NCBI RefSeq assembly: GCF_040412425.1
Contig: NC_089777.1
Coordinates: forward strand, 34,497,537-34,561,536
Reading direction: 5' to 3'
Source of the DNA: Macrobrachium rosenbergii
Taxonomy: Eukaryota; Arthropoda; Malacostraca; Decapoda; Palaemonidae
DNA length: 64,000 nt
Both the position numbers and the translations under genes were made by a program. Below are positions 39,130 through 51,020 of this stretch, piece by piece. Under the pieces are notes generated by a model. The model did not search any database and had not been told where the DNA came from. It was given only the letters and a program-made list of their open reading frames with translations. Each line of letters starts with the position of its first letter. The first letter of the stretch is position 1.

Positions 39130-39480
39130 GTGGAAATGTAACTTCAAGCAGTGAGTATTGAGCAGCTTGAGGCTTTTAAGCTATATATTCATGAAGGCAC
39201 GCTGACAACTCAAGGAGGAAGTGTGCAGGTACTAGTCAAGGTATTACGTGATACGGGGAGCAACCATAGTGTAGAATGGTGCCTACCCACAGCTGGAGAA
39301 GAATTCACCTGGAGGTTCATATTGAAGGGTATATAGGAGGAGAAGAGGTAACTCCTATATGTCGCTGCATTTGTCCCAGAATTGGTGACAGGAAATGTTG
39401 ATTTTGGTTGTAAAGGACTCACTAGCTGTTGAAGGTGTACATGTTTTTACTGGGTAATGAAGTTGGTAGTACCATTTTTC
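39130..39480 (+). pseudogene. Inner element aspartic protease
   Basis: The open segment 39151-39336 contains VLRDTGSNHS, with the DTGS catalytic loop at about 39250-39261 preceded by a beta-strand-like VQVLVKV. It lies between gag and integrase, as expected. Further C-terminal sequence is shifted. Confidence 0.75.
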
Positions 39481-40079
39481 CTTGTCCTATAGTGACAGAC
39501 AAACTGTTATGGTTAGTCCTATTGGTAGATTTAGAGAAGAAAACTCCCACCTGTTTCCCAAGCTGTGTAACTACCAGGAATAATAGAAGAGAACTATGTC
39601 TGCAAGTGAAAATACTGAGGATTTACCTGCACTAGAAGAATCAAGGAAGGATATTTAAGATTAGAAGAACTGTTCTGGAAAGTGAAGTTTCCTCAGTGTT
39701 AGTAATGAAGAGGTTTCAAGAAGAAGAGGTTCCAAGATCACTGAAGAGACCTTGAGTAGTCAAAGTGTTCCTGAAGATAGTGTGAAACTACAGAAGCAGA
39801 GTTGAAGTAGATAGGAGAATCTACTTTGAAGCTGGTCATGGACTAGAGAGAAACCATGAAAACCGCAGTGAAGAGGGATACAACGTTACGATTTGTTCTT
39901 CAGGAGTTGTTGATCAAGAAGAGATGCAACAAACCTCCACCTGTTATTATCTAAAGGAAGGATTATGCTAATGAGGAAGCATCGATCTGCAGATATACCA
40001 GAAATGCTGAATGGCAATAATATCAAATTTTGATTCCATATCCATTGAGGAACAAGTTATAGCAGTAGCGCAAGGAGTC

Positions 40080-41070
40080 TGGACATATGGGAATCAGGAA
40101 GACTGTTGAGAAGATTATGAAGTATTTTTTCTGCCTGACTTCACAAGGATGTTAGCAGATTTTGCAGAGTGTGTCACACATGCCAGATAGCTGGAAAACC
40201 GAATGAAACCATTCAGAAAGCCCCACAACCCATAGAAGTTAGAGGAGAACCCTTTAGCAAGGTAATTATAGATGGTTGGGCTTACCTGAAAACAAAGAAA
40301 GGAAATGAATATCTATTAACATTAATGTGTCCAGTGACTAGGTATCCTGAGGCGATTCCTGTAAGAAGTATAAGTAAAGGTAATTGCTGAGAAGTTGGTG
40401 GAGTTTTTTCCAAGTTTGAATAACAGAAATTGTGCAAAGTGATAGAGAACGAACTTTACTTCAAAATTATTCCAGGATGTGAAGGAACTTGTTAGGAGTA
40501 AAAACAACAGTTATCAACTGCTTATCATCCAGAGATTCAAGGAGCCTGGAAAGGTCTCCACCAGACATTGAAAAGTATGTTAACTAAGTATTGCAATGAA
40601 TCAGGAAGAGAATGGGATGCTGGTTTACCTTTAATGTTATTTGAAGTTAGGAATGCTTATCAAGAAAGCATGGGATGTTCACCAAATGAAATTATTTTTG
40701 GTCGAGACATTAGAGGTCCATGGAAGATTCTTGCAGAGAATTGGGAAGAAAATCAAGAGGAAATCCAAGGAGAATATGTGAAGAACTTGAGGAAAAGGTT
40801 AAGAGAAATTAGAAAATTCTCTTTAGAAAATTTGAAATTAACCAAGAGAAAATGAAAAGAAAATATGATGCTAAGACTAAGCTAAGAAATTTAGTATTAA
40901 CACAGCAAGTTCTAGTGTTCTTACCAGTGAAAAGATTTCACTAAAGTTTCCAAGGTCCTTATAGGATAATAGAGAAGTTATGATCGAACTCTATGGGATT
41001 GAAATACCAGGAAGAAGAAAACGACAGAGGAAGATGCATGTGAATCTTTTGAAACTCTTACCTCTCAGAG
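40080..41070 (+). pseudogene. Inner element integrase
   Basis: An HHCC-like zinc region (GHMGIRKTVEKIMK near 40082, CHTCQIAGKP at 40173) precedes the core. The core has the first catalytic Asp in VIIDGWAYL (about 40265), then KKGNEYLLTLMCPVTRYPEA. A region near 40435 with QSDRE corresponds to the second Asp segment but is mutated after it. A long open segment (40568-40855) covers the post-core helices (NAYQESMGCSPNEIIFGRD). A GPYRIIEKL-like GPY/F module lies near 40950. It is decayed by frameshifts. It precedes RT. Confidence 0.9.
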
Positions 41071-41269
41071 ACTAAAACCAGCAAACAGTACAATAACACA
41101 GACAACTTCATATCTACAAAGGACTATTTGATGGCTACTTAATTGGGAGAGCTGAAAACAAGATGAACAATTCTTCAATATTAGAAAATTTGGAAGATAA
41201 ACTAAAACATCTGGAGTGTTGAGCAAAGTAGTGAATTAAGTGAAGTTATTCAAAGTTTCTGAAATTTTT

Positions 41270-42110
41270 GTGTGATGTACCTAGGCGTACCAATCTGACA
41301 AAGCATGAGGATAAAGATCAGAGAAGATGGAAAACCTTTTAAAATGAGAGCTATCATTATCACCTTTCATCGAGATGTTTGAAGAAAGAAGTTGAATATT
41401 TGTTGCAGCATGGATTAGCAGAACCCAGTTAAAGTCATTATAGTTCTCCTTGTGTGTTAGTGAAGAAACCAGATGGCTCATTTAGGATGCATACTGATTA
41501 TAGGAAACTGAATTCCATCAGTGTGGCTGACAATTATCCCTTTACTTTATTGATCAATTACTTGATAATATTGGGCAAGCCAAATTTGTTTCCAAGATAG
41601 ACTTGTTGAAAGGATATTATCAAATTCTCTTAGATGAGAATGCTGTTATGTATCAGCTTTACATTCTTTTTGGACTGTATCAATACACTGTTTTTGCTGT
41701 TTGGTCTGGAGGAATAAATCTGCAACATTCCAGTGAGTGATGGATCAACTACTAGGGATCACTAGAAGGAGAGGTGTATACCTTTGATGACATTAGATTA
41801 TTGAATACATGGGAAGAACATCTGAAGATAAGCAGTGAAAGTGTTTAAGAAACTTCAAGTAGAACTAATAAATCAACTTACAAAAAGTGAGTTTGGAAAA
41901 GGCAACTGTACAGTATCTTGTGGATTTGAAGTTGGAAAAGGCCTTCGCCTCCTATTGATGTTAATGTAGAAGGTATCCGCGCTACCCTCCTGCTACAAGA
42001 AGGAAACAGCTACAAAGATTTTGGGCATGGCTGATTTTATCACCCATTCTGTCCAAATTTCTCAGCCGTAGTAGCGCTCCCTTAACTGACTTTAACTAGT
42101 CCTAAAAGAA
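41270..42110 (+). pseudogene. Inner element reverse transcriptase
   Basis: RT motifs in order, in changing frames: HGLAEPS then SHYSSPCVLVKKPDGSFR (about 41410-41485), TDYRKLNSISVADNYPF (about 41495-41545), KFVSKIDLLKGYYQI (about 41583-41630), a GLYQYTV motif near 41675, and VYTFDDI (about 41774-41794), corresponding to YxDD. These are Ty3/Gypsy-type RT motifs. The start is not an ATG; the segment follows integrase after a spacer of about 200 bp. Confidence 0.9.
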
Positions 42111-42612
42111 AGTTTGTTTTGGACTCCAGAATGTCAAGAATCATTTGGGAAGGTTAAAGCCATATTAATCTCTGAGACCACAGTGCTTCAAGCTCCAGAC
42201 TTCAATAAAAGTTCAGATACAAGTTGATGCATCCAACGGTGGAATTGGAGCTGTTCTACTTCAAGAATGATGACTACAAAATCTTCCATCCAGTATGTTT
42301 TATGTCTTCAGTTGAAAAGTACCAGAAAACTACCAGCAATCACCGAAAAAGAAACATTAGCATTAATCACAGCATTGAAAGTTTGAAGTGTATGTGGAAC
42401 CACCTAGAATGAAGAAATTTTAGTGTTGTTTGGATCACAACTCAATCTCATTCATCAATAAGAGATGAAAAATAATAATATGAGACTGACCAGGTGGTCT
42501 TTATGCCCGCAACCATAATAAGTGTTAAACACATTTCAGGAAAAGATATCGTTATAGCAGATTATTTATCCTGCTGTGAATCGTTGGATTCAAACCGGGA
42601 TATAATCTTCTA
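42111..42612 (+). pseudogene. Inner element RNase H
   Basis: Broken frames contain ETTVLQAPDFNK (about 42173), IQVDASNGGIGAVLLQ (about 42211-42258, the first acidic residue segment of Gypsy RNase H), and HISGKDIVIADYLS (about 42533-42575) close to the 3' LTR. The latter phrase normally ends the RNase H and connection region. Stops are frequent. Confidence 0.85.
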
Positions 42613-42622
42613 GGGGAGGAAT
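42609..42622 (+). other. Polypurine tract of inner element
   Basis: CTAGGGGAGGAA directly upstream of the 3' LTR. Purine-rich tracts here prime plus-strand DNA synthesis in LTR elements. Confidence 0.75.
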
Positions 42623-44238
42623 TTTACGATATTGCCTTGTAATACGGGATATCCTCCTATAATTTTGATATATTTACTTTTTCATGTTGTCAATGATAAT
42701 GACTAAGTGTTATATTTAGTCGGCATCGATCTCAAAAAGAACTTGATTAAGTTACTTGATAGCATAATTTAGAATTGTTATTATAATTTTAATAGTAACG
42801 AATTTGAATTTAATATCTTTCTTGGTAAAGTATAGTATGTGAAACACGTGTGGGTCCACCAGGGCTTGTTTCATTTCAGTTTTCATCAGTTGAGATAAGA
42901 GGGGAATGCTTTGTTTTGGGTTAGGTGATGACAGGTTTGCAAACAACACCGACTGGCCCCATACGGGCTCAAGACGAAAGTGGATTTACGTTGTTACATG
43001 CGTTGTTTGAGTCACGATGTCACTTGAGAGAAAGAATGTCCTGATCAATTACGCCATGTTTTGTAAGATGCGTTCAAACATTTTGCTGATGACTTCATTT
43101 TCCTTCTAGAAGCTTTAGTATCCGCACCCAAAATGTTTTAATGCATCACGAATTGTTTAATTGTTACTGGAATCCTAAAATTTGTTTCATTCTGATTTCT
43201 GAGACCAGCCTATCCTGGTCTCCATATCTCTCTCTCTCCTTTGATTCCTAATTAGGAAGAGATTACTTTTGACCCATCTTTTGTGGTCACTTAACATTAA
43301 CTGAGATCTGAATTTAAAGCTATTTAGTTCAGAACGGGTGCCTGGTAAAAGTGTGTATTGCACTGCAACTGCAGCAAGTGATTTACAGAGGTTTTCATGT
43401 TGTGTATATAATTCATTTATTGATACCATGGTATGATAAGTTAGAAATTTTGAACAAGGAAATCATTATTGATAAACCTTATGTGTATTTTTTGTGTGTT
43501 TTTCTATTTACAATTTCTTTATATTTTCACATTTTTATGTTTGTGGATAATATTTATTTACATAGCATTGTAAATATTTGGTAATTTAACATTGCATACT
43601 TAATTTAACATTGCATACTTTTGATTTTACTTATTGAGATTTTTTGATTTTAAATCTTGAGTAATTTTTGATAGTTTAAATTTTGCTTGATTAATTTAAA
43701 TTTGATAAAATTTTTGTGAATTAGATTGTTTCATAATTTAATTCAAGAATTCATTGAGTTTTGTGTTATTTTCTAACTAATAGCAAATTTTTTCAGATTG
43801 TGAATTCTAAATAATTGTGAATTTTAATTATAAACTTTGAATCTGAAATAAATTTTTGTATTTAACATTTTGAAACAGCGTTTCATTTATTGACCATCAG
43901 TGAATAGGATTGATTGTGTATATATAAAGTGATAAACATGTTTTGTTCTTTAGTTTTACTAAAGTGAATTAAGCACCAGGGAAACAGTTAGAGTTTTTGA
44001 TGGAGTGATGCCCTTGCTCTAGAAGATTTCTAGTTTAATTTTGATACCTTTATATCTTATAGGACTTTGGTTTGATTTTTTTCAAGTGATAAATAAGTTT
44101 TTCATGATCACTGTTACCTTTAGAGTACTCAGTCGTAATAATTAATGTTATGAGAGTTCAGGTATCTGGCTGAAGTGAGGTATATTTTTGAATCTTGAGA
44201 TTAGTTGTGTAGTAACAGGTACTTGATATGTCGGGACA
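42623..44238 (+). repeat. Inner element 3' LTR
   Basis: About 1.62 kb, collinear with the 5' LTR but shorter because of many 1-10 bp deletions. It ends CGGGACA, immediately followed by the GTATT duplication. Confidence 0.9.
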
Positions 44239-44891
44239 GTATTAAGGGACTGTACTTTGTGATAGTAGTTGTGTTTTGTATGAGTTAATCAGTATTTGTA
44301 CTTCCAGGCGGTAATGGGGTCTTGAATTGTGGGGTGCCTGTTATGGTACTGAGGTTGTCACATGAGAATGGATCACTTGAAATGTGAGACATATGGTGTA
44401 GACATTATGGGTGGTTGAGGTTGTTGGTGTTTGGGTGTTAAGTGTTGTATTGTCCCCGTATGTCAACCAACTTCTGGTCCAAGTCTGATTTGATTTGATA
44501 GATCTTCCACTTTGGGACCAAACGTCCTGGTAGGATTGAGGAAGTTCTTAATCGTCTGTAATGCTGCTGTTGTGTTTCTGCTCTAATTGAATTAGATCAA
44601 TATATGATCTCATCATTACCACCATTGTTACAATATTTCAAACACTTATATATATAATCAAATAATAAAATGTAAACTACACTAATAGACAATATCCTGC
44701 ACTGTCACCATAGAAATAATGAAATATGCATGTAAATAAGTCATAACTCAATCAGATAAAAACTACCAATATTGTATAAAGAAATGCATACAATATGACA
44801 AACATTATAAGTGACCCACATATTATATAGGCACAGGAGTATGGATCAATGGTACTGACTAAAGATCCAACACGCTGGTTCAGCCGCTAAA
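44239..44891 (-). pseudogene. Outer element leader and gag 5' part
   Basis: This is outer-element sequence on the far side of the inner insertion. Immediately inside the junction the minus strand stays open in the gag frame for about a dozen codons before a stop near 44285. The remaining about 600 bp should contain the gag start and the untranslated leader. Sequence next to the LTR (TTTAGCGGCTGAACCAGCG on the minus strand) is where the primer-binding site should be, but I cannot match it to a tRNA. Confidence 0.6.
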
Positions 44892-46669
44892 TGTCAGGAT
44901 TCTTCCCCACCATGAGATTAAGATACGAGAAAAGAGAGAATAATGATAATATTATACAGATGCACTGCTGTCAGTCTTCTTGCCTGGAGAGACAAAGTGG
45001 TTTGAGAATGGTACTGCACATAGTTGACACGTGGGTATGAAGACTACTGACGCTTACGCTGCCTGGGAATTAGGGTAGGCCTGTCCTACCTGCCACAGCA
45101 TGTTATTCCTGCGTACGGTTCATTACTGATATGTCAAGGATGTCTTCTCTGGGAGGCAATTGAAGTGCTGATTTCCATTTTAGTGGTAAGGTACGATGGT
45201 ATTGAAGAAAATCCCTGGTACTGGAGTTCGTTTCTGCATGAGCTTCATTACATCATGCCAAATTCTCCCAGGCCTAGTCTCCCGGGACTTGGGTTAATTT
45301 ACATAGTCTTCAGAACTCCTGACCAGATCCACTCCCATATACTTCAGACTCCTGGACTAGGTCCCTGAAATATTCCTTTATTTAATTTTTATTTCAGAAA
45401 CAATACAAGTGAGTAGTTTAAAACAAAATAATCTCTTTATATTGAGAGACCTCAAAAAAATATCAACTACATACTAGGGAATTGTCTTTCCTAATAGGAT
45501 AAGTATCAAACATGGAGCAGTTTGGAATCAATAATTTGATAGGGTATAGTAAATCATTCAGTACTTACTCCACACAGTACTAAATGTTTGTACACACATA
45601 TGTCATTGGATAAGACCACCTGAAAGATTTCTGAGAAGCACTTAAAACTAAAATGAGGTAAAACTAGGCTAAGGTGCCTTTTAACAGGATATAGTCTAGG
45701 CTAGGCCTCTTCAGAAATCGTTAAGGATAGCCAATGCCAAGTTTACATGGCTGATTTTTACTAGGTTACAATAGCCACAAGTTAGGTTAGTTTTAATGGA
45801 GGGTATAGGCTAAGTCCTATGTAATTAAGTTTTCATGAACTTTATATATATAGCCTATTATTTTGTAACAAAAATAGTCATAATTCTCATTCAAACAGGA
45901 TTATCTAGGGTAGGCCTTAAATTAATGTATAGGCCTAATCTAAGATCGTGATGGCAGTGGAAACTTCCATGAGGGAGGTAGGGTAAACTCAAGATGTCCT
46001 GTCAGACGCATTCTTAGGCACCTTGGCACTGGTATCTACAAAAACTTTATATAAACAAAATGTTTATAACGTTATTTTTCAGCGTTTTACAAACTTTATC
46101 AAATGCTGTTATAACTCTCAAATCAACACAGTAAAACCTAAGGACAACTAATGAATATGAAGCATCTTTCGCGACAATGAAATTTTCCAAGCAAGGCGTT
46201 GCAATCACGTTTGACTGAGCGTGCAACAACGCTGCGCTTAAATCTTTGTCTGCTACTGTTCTTTCATGATACTGATCTGTTCCAACTAATGGTAATATTA
46301 CGACTTTAAAAGCTTACCTTGCAAGGGATAGATAATAACTTGTATTAATAATTTGGTAAATTAGCCAAAATGAAGGGTGGACCAGTTAACATCCTTTCCA
46401 CAATTAACAGCGCCCTTGTCCCCTACATGTTTCCTTAGTGTTACCAATATGCAGACGAAAGATTCAGGACAGCGCTCCCATACTCAGAGTGAAAGAAAAA
46501 CAAAATAAGGGACTGGCTACACTGCTACGCACTCGGCGTCAACAACAAAAATGAAAACATTTTACAGTCACAACCACTCTTACAACAGTAGTATAAAGAT
46601 ATTAGAGGAGGATGATGAATCAATTCCTAAACAAATCACTAACAATTAAAGCATACTTTTCCCATTACA
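44892..46669 (-). repeat. Outer element 5' LTR (right copy)
   Basis: About 1.78 kb, collinear with 28731-30474. It carries an extra stretch of about 40 bp near 46506-46545 (GGGACTGGCTACACTGCTAC...) that is absent from the left copy. Otherwise differences are scattered substitutions and short indels. It is followed by ACCA at 46670-46673. Confidence 0.9.
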
Positions 46670-46673
46670 ACCA

Positions 46674-48059
46674 GAAGACTTCCTTTACCTAACCTTAGCT
46701 CTTGGACGCCATGGCCGGACGGGGGGCGGTGCCCACCCCCTCCCTGGATCCCCAAGTAATTCATGACTCCCTGCCCTGAATAATACCTACTCCCCAACCT
46801 CATTGTATGGCTTGGTTTCACATTACCTCTTTATTACCCTTATGGCAACAAACAATTAGCTACACAGTTCATACAGGAAATCTGGATCATTTTCCCTATT
46901 GGGCAGCCATTGCTTGCAGCATCGTCATAAGCTTGTACCCTAGGTCAAGTTAGGATAAGTTATTCTGGAGGTCCGCATCCTACGATTATTAGGTAGGATG
47001 CTGCTCGATATTATATTTACCCTGTATCCTAATCCCTTCAGGTGGCCATTGGCAAAGAAATGTTCCTCACCATCAGGCCCTAACCTATGACCAGAAGCCA
47101 CAGGTTCTACGAACAATGGCTATAGCCTAGCTTTTACCATAACTGTTGTGTGAGAGAAACAGCAGTATCCTGAATAGGTAATGATACAGCCATAATAAGG
47201 TTTAACAGTAGCCTACACAGGTCTATGTCGACAGCGTAGATTAAAAAGGTGAAGGTTGTATAGCATTAAGAGAAGCTGAATAGGACTAACTGAAATTCTT
47301 ATCAAACTCACAACTTATGTTACATCTATTGGTGTATAACTTAAATTTAACCAACTTTTCCTCCATAACAACAATTTTATCACAAAATTTTGTGGAAAAT
47401 AATTGTGCTTTGACAGGAATGCAACTACAGTAATATAATCGAATGAATTTCTGTAGCTCGGCGTAACATTCCATGGCGTAATGTAACAGTTAACGGAAAT
47501 GAGAAAATTGTTGAAACATTGTCTTGTGTATTTGTAGTGTAGTAGGTTTTCTCCCACTAAGTACCAGCTCATCTGCTTTGTTCTTCAAAGCCTCCTAAAT
47601 ACAAAAAGCATACTGAAGTATACCACAAATCTAGCATTAACGAAATATTTGATAAATAACGTTAACTAATGGGAGTTTTTGCAAGTTCTTTGTTTCGACA
47701 GTCAAGTGTCGGGCCCAGAATTCTTTTTCCAGTGAATTGTGGCTGGGGATGGCAAATATATTGTGAAACCCTTTTGTTATTTTCATCTGGAAATATGGGT
47801 AACTTTACAATGCTGAAACCTGATTGGTGCTTTTCATTTAAGTTTCACCAGTCAAGTGGAATTGTGGAATTCAGGCATTGTTTGAGAAAACTGACTAGTT
47901 TTTAGTGTAGGCTCGTTTGGTGCAAACGTGTAACTCTTGTTCCTTAGGTTATATCTGCTGTGCTGCATAATTTCTTACGCGGTTCACTGTTCTACAGGGA
48001 CAGGCTTTACTTTTCTGTCTGAACATTAGTGCTTCCTAATTCTTTAAACTGCCCAAAAT
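46674..48059. other. No gene recognised
   Basis: Flank of the outer element. It includes a GC-rich patch at 46708-46750 and AT-rich sequence afterwards. Open frames of 60-85 codons (47286-47905) have no recognised motif. Confidence 0.45.
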
Positions 48060-50677
48060 TAGGGTTGCCAGATTTCAAGATAAGCAATCCGGGACATTCT
48101 TAAAATCTCCCTAATACATAGACATCCCCAGATAAACATATAAATAGATACAGACGCAGTGAAAAACATCAAGCAAGCATTTTAATAGGATATAAAGAAA
48201 AAAAATTTGTTAAACTCCATATTTAATGCAAATTACAATAAAGAAACTGAAGAAACGAAAATAACTGAAAATCTGTAATCATTACAAATAATTAAGATAC
48301 CAAAGTATCTTTTCATATGAAAACTGAAGATAAATGAAAATAAGCAAAAATTGTATGCACAGAAATAATGAAAATTGAACTTTTTTATTTTTAGTTGTAT
48401 TTGTCAGATGATTTTGCTTTCTTTAGGAAGTTCCATATTTCTAAACCTGCCAGTAAAATTCCTTTGCAATGACAATTTATGTTCCACTTACACCAAAATA
48501 GCCTCTATAGTTGCTCGCATCCAATTTATTCCTCCTGTCAGTCCACTGAGCACCCATCATAGAAAAGACACGCTCAACATTTGCATTGCGTGCAGGTATA
48601 CTAAACAAATATTGACAAAATTAATATCTCAGAATACTGTTCTTCAAGTCGAACCAAGTTGCAGGATAGAAAGCCATTTTTCATGACACATCTTGGTCAT
48701 CCATTCTTCAGGCTTTACCTACTTTGTTTATCAAGGAGTATTTTTAAAATGCTGAATTACTGACAGAAAAGGATGTTGTCGTCAATGTTTACACCTTTGT
48801 TTTTTAACACTAGACAAGACGATTGTATTTGTTCCCATGCTGGAAGTGCATCTAATAACATCCATGAAAAGATATCAAAACTTTCTAACGATGAAGCCCA
48901 TTTTTAAGATAGAAGTCATGGTAAGACGTAGTAGTTATCCACTCAAGTAGGAATTTTTTCATCTCTTGAGATGTGATTTCATCATCTTAAGGCACCGTTT
49001 AACACTAAGAGTGGAATAAACCATCCATTCTTGCCTTTATTAAAAGCAAATTATTTCTTTAAACAGCCAAGCATCAATAATGCTAAGCATTCTTAATCTT
49101 CTATAATCCTGCTGCTAAATACATACTCAAGACTGTGAACAAAATATAGGTAGGTTTCGCTCAGTGGTTTGTTAAAAAATCTAAAAGAATTTGAGGAGTT
49201 TTTTCTCAGAAGCAAAGAAAGATTTAGTGCTTCAAAATAATTTTAGATTCTTCAACTGCCCTCATCAAAGAAAAACCAACGAGTTTTAGAATGAGAGAGA
49301 ACTGATGCATACTGAATAATTCAAAAAGTCGCAGAATTCTTTCAGTTTTCAGTTCGAACAGTGTAAATACTAAAGCATGAAAACACTTTAACAACGATTA
49401 CTCAACATCAATAGACAAGACATTGCACCGGTATGTGCAGTAATGTGAGAATATGGCTGGGCATCCTACACCTTCCATCGAGTCATTCATGTGCTCTTTG
49501 ACTTTCGAAAAGACATTATTTGTGCCTTTACGTAAACGTCCACCAAAATTAGTATTAGTGTTATCGCCACCAAAAGCTACACATTTTTTAACATCCAGTC
49601 CTAATTCGATGAGGCTCTCTCTGCAGAAGTTTGAAATTGTTTCCGAGGTCTCATTTGGAAGGGATTTTACTGCACACTTTATCTGGTGTGTTTATTCTTC
49701 CGTGAAAATAGATGTACAATCAACGGAAATATTTTCGCAGCATTATGGTTACTTGCATCTGTAGATATGCTATAAAAGAAGAATTATTTATATCTTTAAC
49801 AACTTCGGCAATGCTGACAGAACGTTTTTAATTTATATTAGCAGAACATTTTGTCTCTAGCATCTAGAAAATTTGCTTGCAATTTTGGAATCAGGAAATA
49901 CTGTTGGCAGTAGTACATTCGTGCAATCACTTGAACTGAATGACTGATGATGGCAAACAGTATGAAAGGCCATGGCAACTTCTGCTGCTATTATCTTAGT
50001 TTCTTCATCTGTGTTTTTCTTGATCAAGAAATTTGTTATTTTATCATCTTTTGAAGTGGAGGAAACGTTTTGTTTGTGCTTTGTGGTTTCTATGTGCCTC
50101 TTGATATCATTCTTCCCACCATGTTCAATAGTGAAATTGCAATGGCATAATCGACAGTTTGCTTCATAACAATTCCGCCTTTGTTGATAAAATGTCCATT
50201 CGCTGGAATATTCATCTCGAAACTTGCATTTACGTTTTGACATCTTGTTTTAAAGATGAAAAAGGTAGGCCGTAGCAAACAGTAACGACACACAAACTTG
50301 AATGAGAGGTTGATACAGTACTGATGCAGGAGTGCAACTCGCCACTCACCGGACCGCAGCCAAGCAACCGAACAAGTTGCAAACGGGATTGACTGCGTCA
50401 GTCGTCAAGTAACTTTTAGCAGCATCGTTGATTCGTTAAGGTTGGTCTTCAACTATATTTTCATCAATATAATTTCAACTGAAAACCATTACTTAATTTA
50501 TTTTATAATGTAATGATTCTATTTGATTTATTCATTTATTAAATTATTTCGCATTATTTACTTTTTTTATGATGAACGAAACTGACAAAAGGCCGTCCCG
50601 GAGTGGGTCATCCGACTCCAGGACAAATGATCAAATTCGGGACATGTCCCGCGAAATCGGGACGTCTGGCAACCCTA
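48060..50677 (-). mobile_element. hAT DNA transposon with 13-bp perfect TIRs
   Basis: TAGGGTTGCCAGA at 48060-48072 is matched by its exact complement TCTGGCAACCCTA at 50665-50677. Subterminal CGGGACAT motifs occur inside both ends (about 48091 and 50640). The transposase remnant inside runs on the minus strand from about 50243. The length of 2.6 kb suits an autonomous hAT. The expected 8-bp target duplication is not visible: CCCAAAAT on the left, GTTAAGCC on the right. Confidence 0.85.
48480..50243 (-). pseudogene. hAT transposase with BED-like zinc finger, decayed
   Basis: The N-terminal open segment (49857-50243, 128 codons, starts MSKRKCKF) has a zinc finger pattern: CRLCHCNF, then a spacer, then HIETTKHKQ. 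Downstream frames contain AFGGDNTNTNFGG (about 49540-49580), near the second catalytic acidic residue region of hAT enzymes. A C-terminal NANVERVFSMMGAQWTDRRN (about 48515-48580) is the dimerisation signature. Several frameshifts and stops occur between them. An intact protein would cut and paste the element by its TIRs; this one cannot. Confidence 0.85.
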
Positions 50678-50781
50678 GTTAAGCCCCATCCTTAATACCG
50701 TCCTATTAATTTTTCTTGCTTCAGTTTGGCCTGGGCTACTAAACGATAGAAGGTTGTATGTCCCAATAACCTCAAGATTAA

Positions 50782-51020
50782 CCACGTAGGGGGGTAGTGC
50801 CGTCAGTGCACCGCAGGCGGGGCACTATAGGCATTACTTAATGTTCTTTGCAGCGTTCCTTCGGCCCCTAGCTGCAACCCCTTTCATTCCTTTTACGGTA
50901 CCTCTGTTCATATTCTCTTTCTTCCATCTTATTTTCCACCCTAAGAATCGTTTCAAAGATTCATATTGCCTCAAATATCCCAGCGGCTGGCCTTTGGCCT
51001 AAATTTTATATCCCAATTCC
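50782..51020 (+). mobile_element. Short interspersed repeat, decapod-type
   Basis: Begins GTAGGGGGGTAGTGCCGTCA and runs through CAGCGTTCCTTCGGCCCC, CTGCAACCCCTTTCATTCC and TCCCAGCGGCTGGCCTTTGG. I recall this sequence as an abundant decapod repeat. A shortened relative occurs at 55886-56030. It has no coding capacity. Confidence 0.7.

Larger units (their letters stand above)
35910..44238 (+). mobile_element. Inner Gmr1-like Ty3/Gypsy retrotransposon
   Basis: Complete 8.3 kb structure: 5' LTR, gag, protease, integrase, reverse transcriptase, RNase H, polypurine tract, 3' LTR. It lies inside the gag of the outer minus-strand element and is bounded by GTATT duplications. Integrase lies upstream of RT, the order of Ty1/copia, but the RT and integrase motifs are Ty3/Gypsy in type. 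That combination, with a SCAN-like gag, is known for the Gmr1 clade. All coding regions carry stops and frameshifts. The LTRs differ by many substitutions and small indels, so the copy is old and inactive. Confidence 0.85.
28731..46669 (-). mobile_element. Outer Ty3/Gypsy LTR retrotransposon, interrupted
   Basis: Two direct LTRs (28731-30474 and 44892-46669) flank a minus-strand internal region in standard Gypsy order: gag, protease, reverse transcriptase, RNase H, integrase. The gag is split by a complete plus-strand element at 35910-44238. Without that insert the element would be about 9.6 kb. LTR ends read TG...CA on the minus strand (TGTAATG...TGACA). Stops and frameshifts occur throughout pol, so it is not autonomous. 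The LTR copies differ by many small indels, suggesting an old insertion. The integrase end and 3' LTR are separated by about 900 bp of unassigned sequence. Confidence 0.9.
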
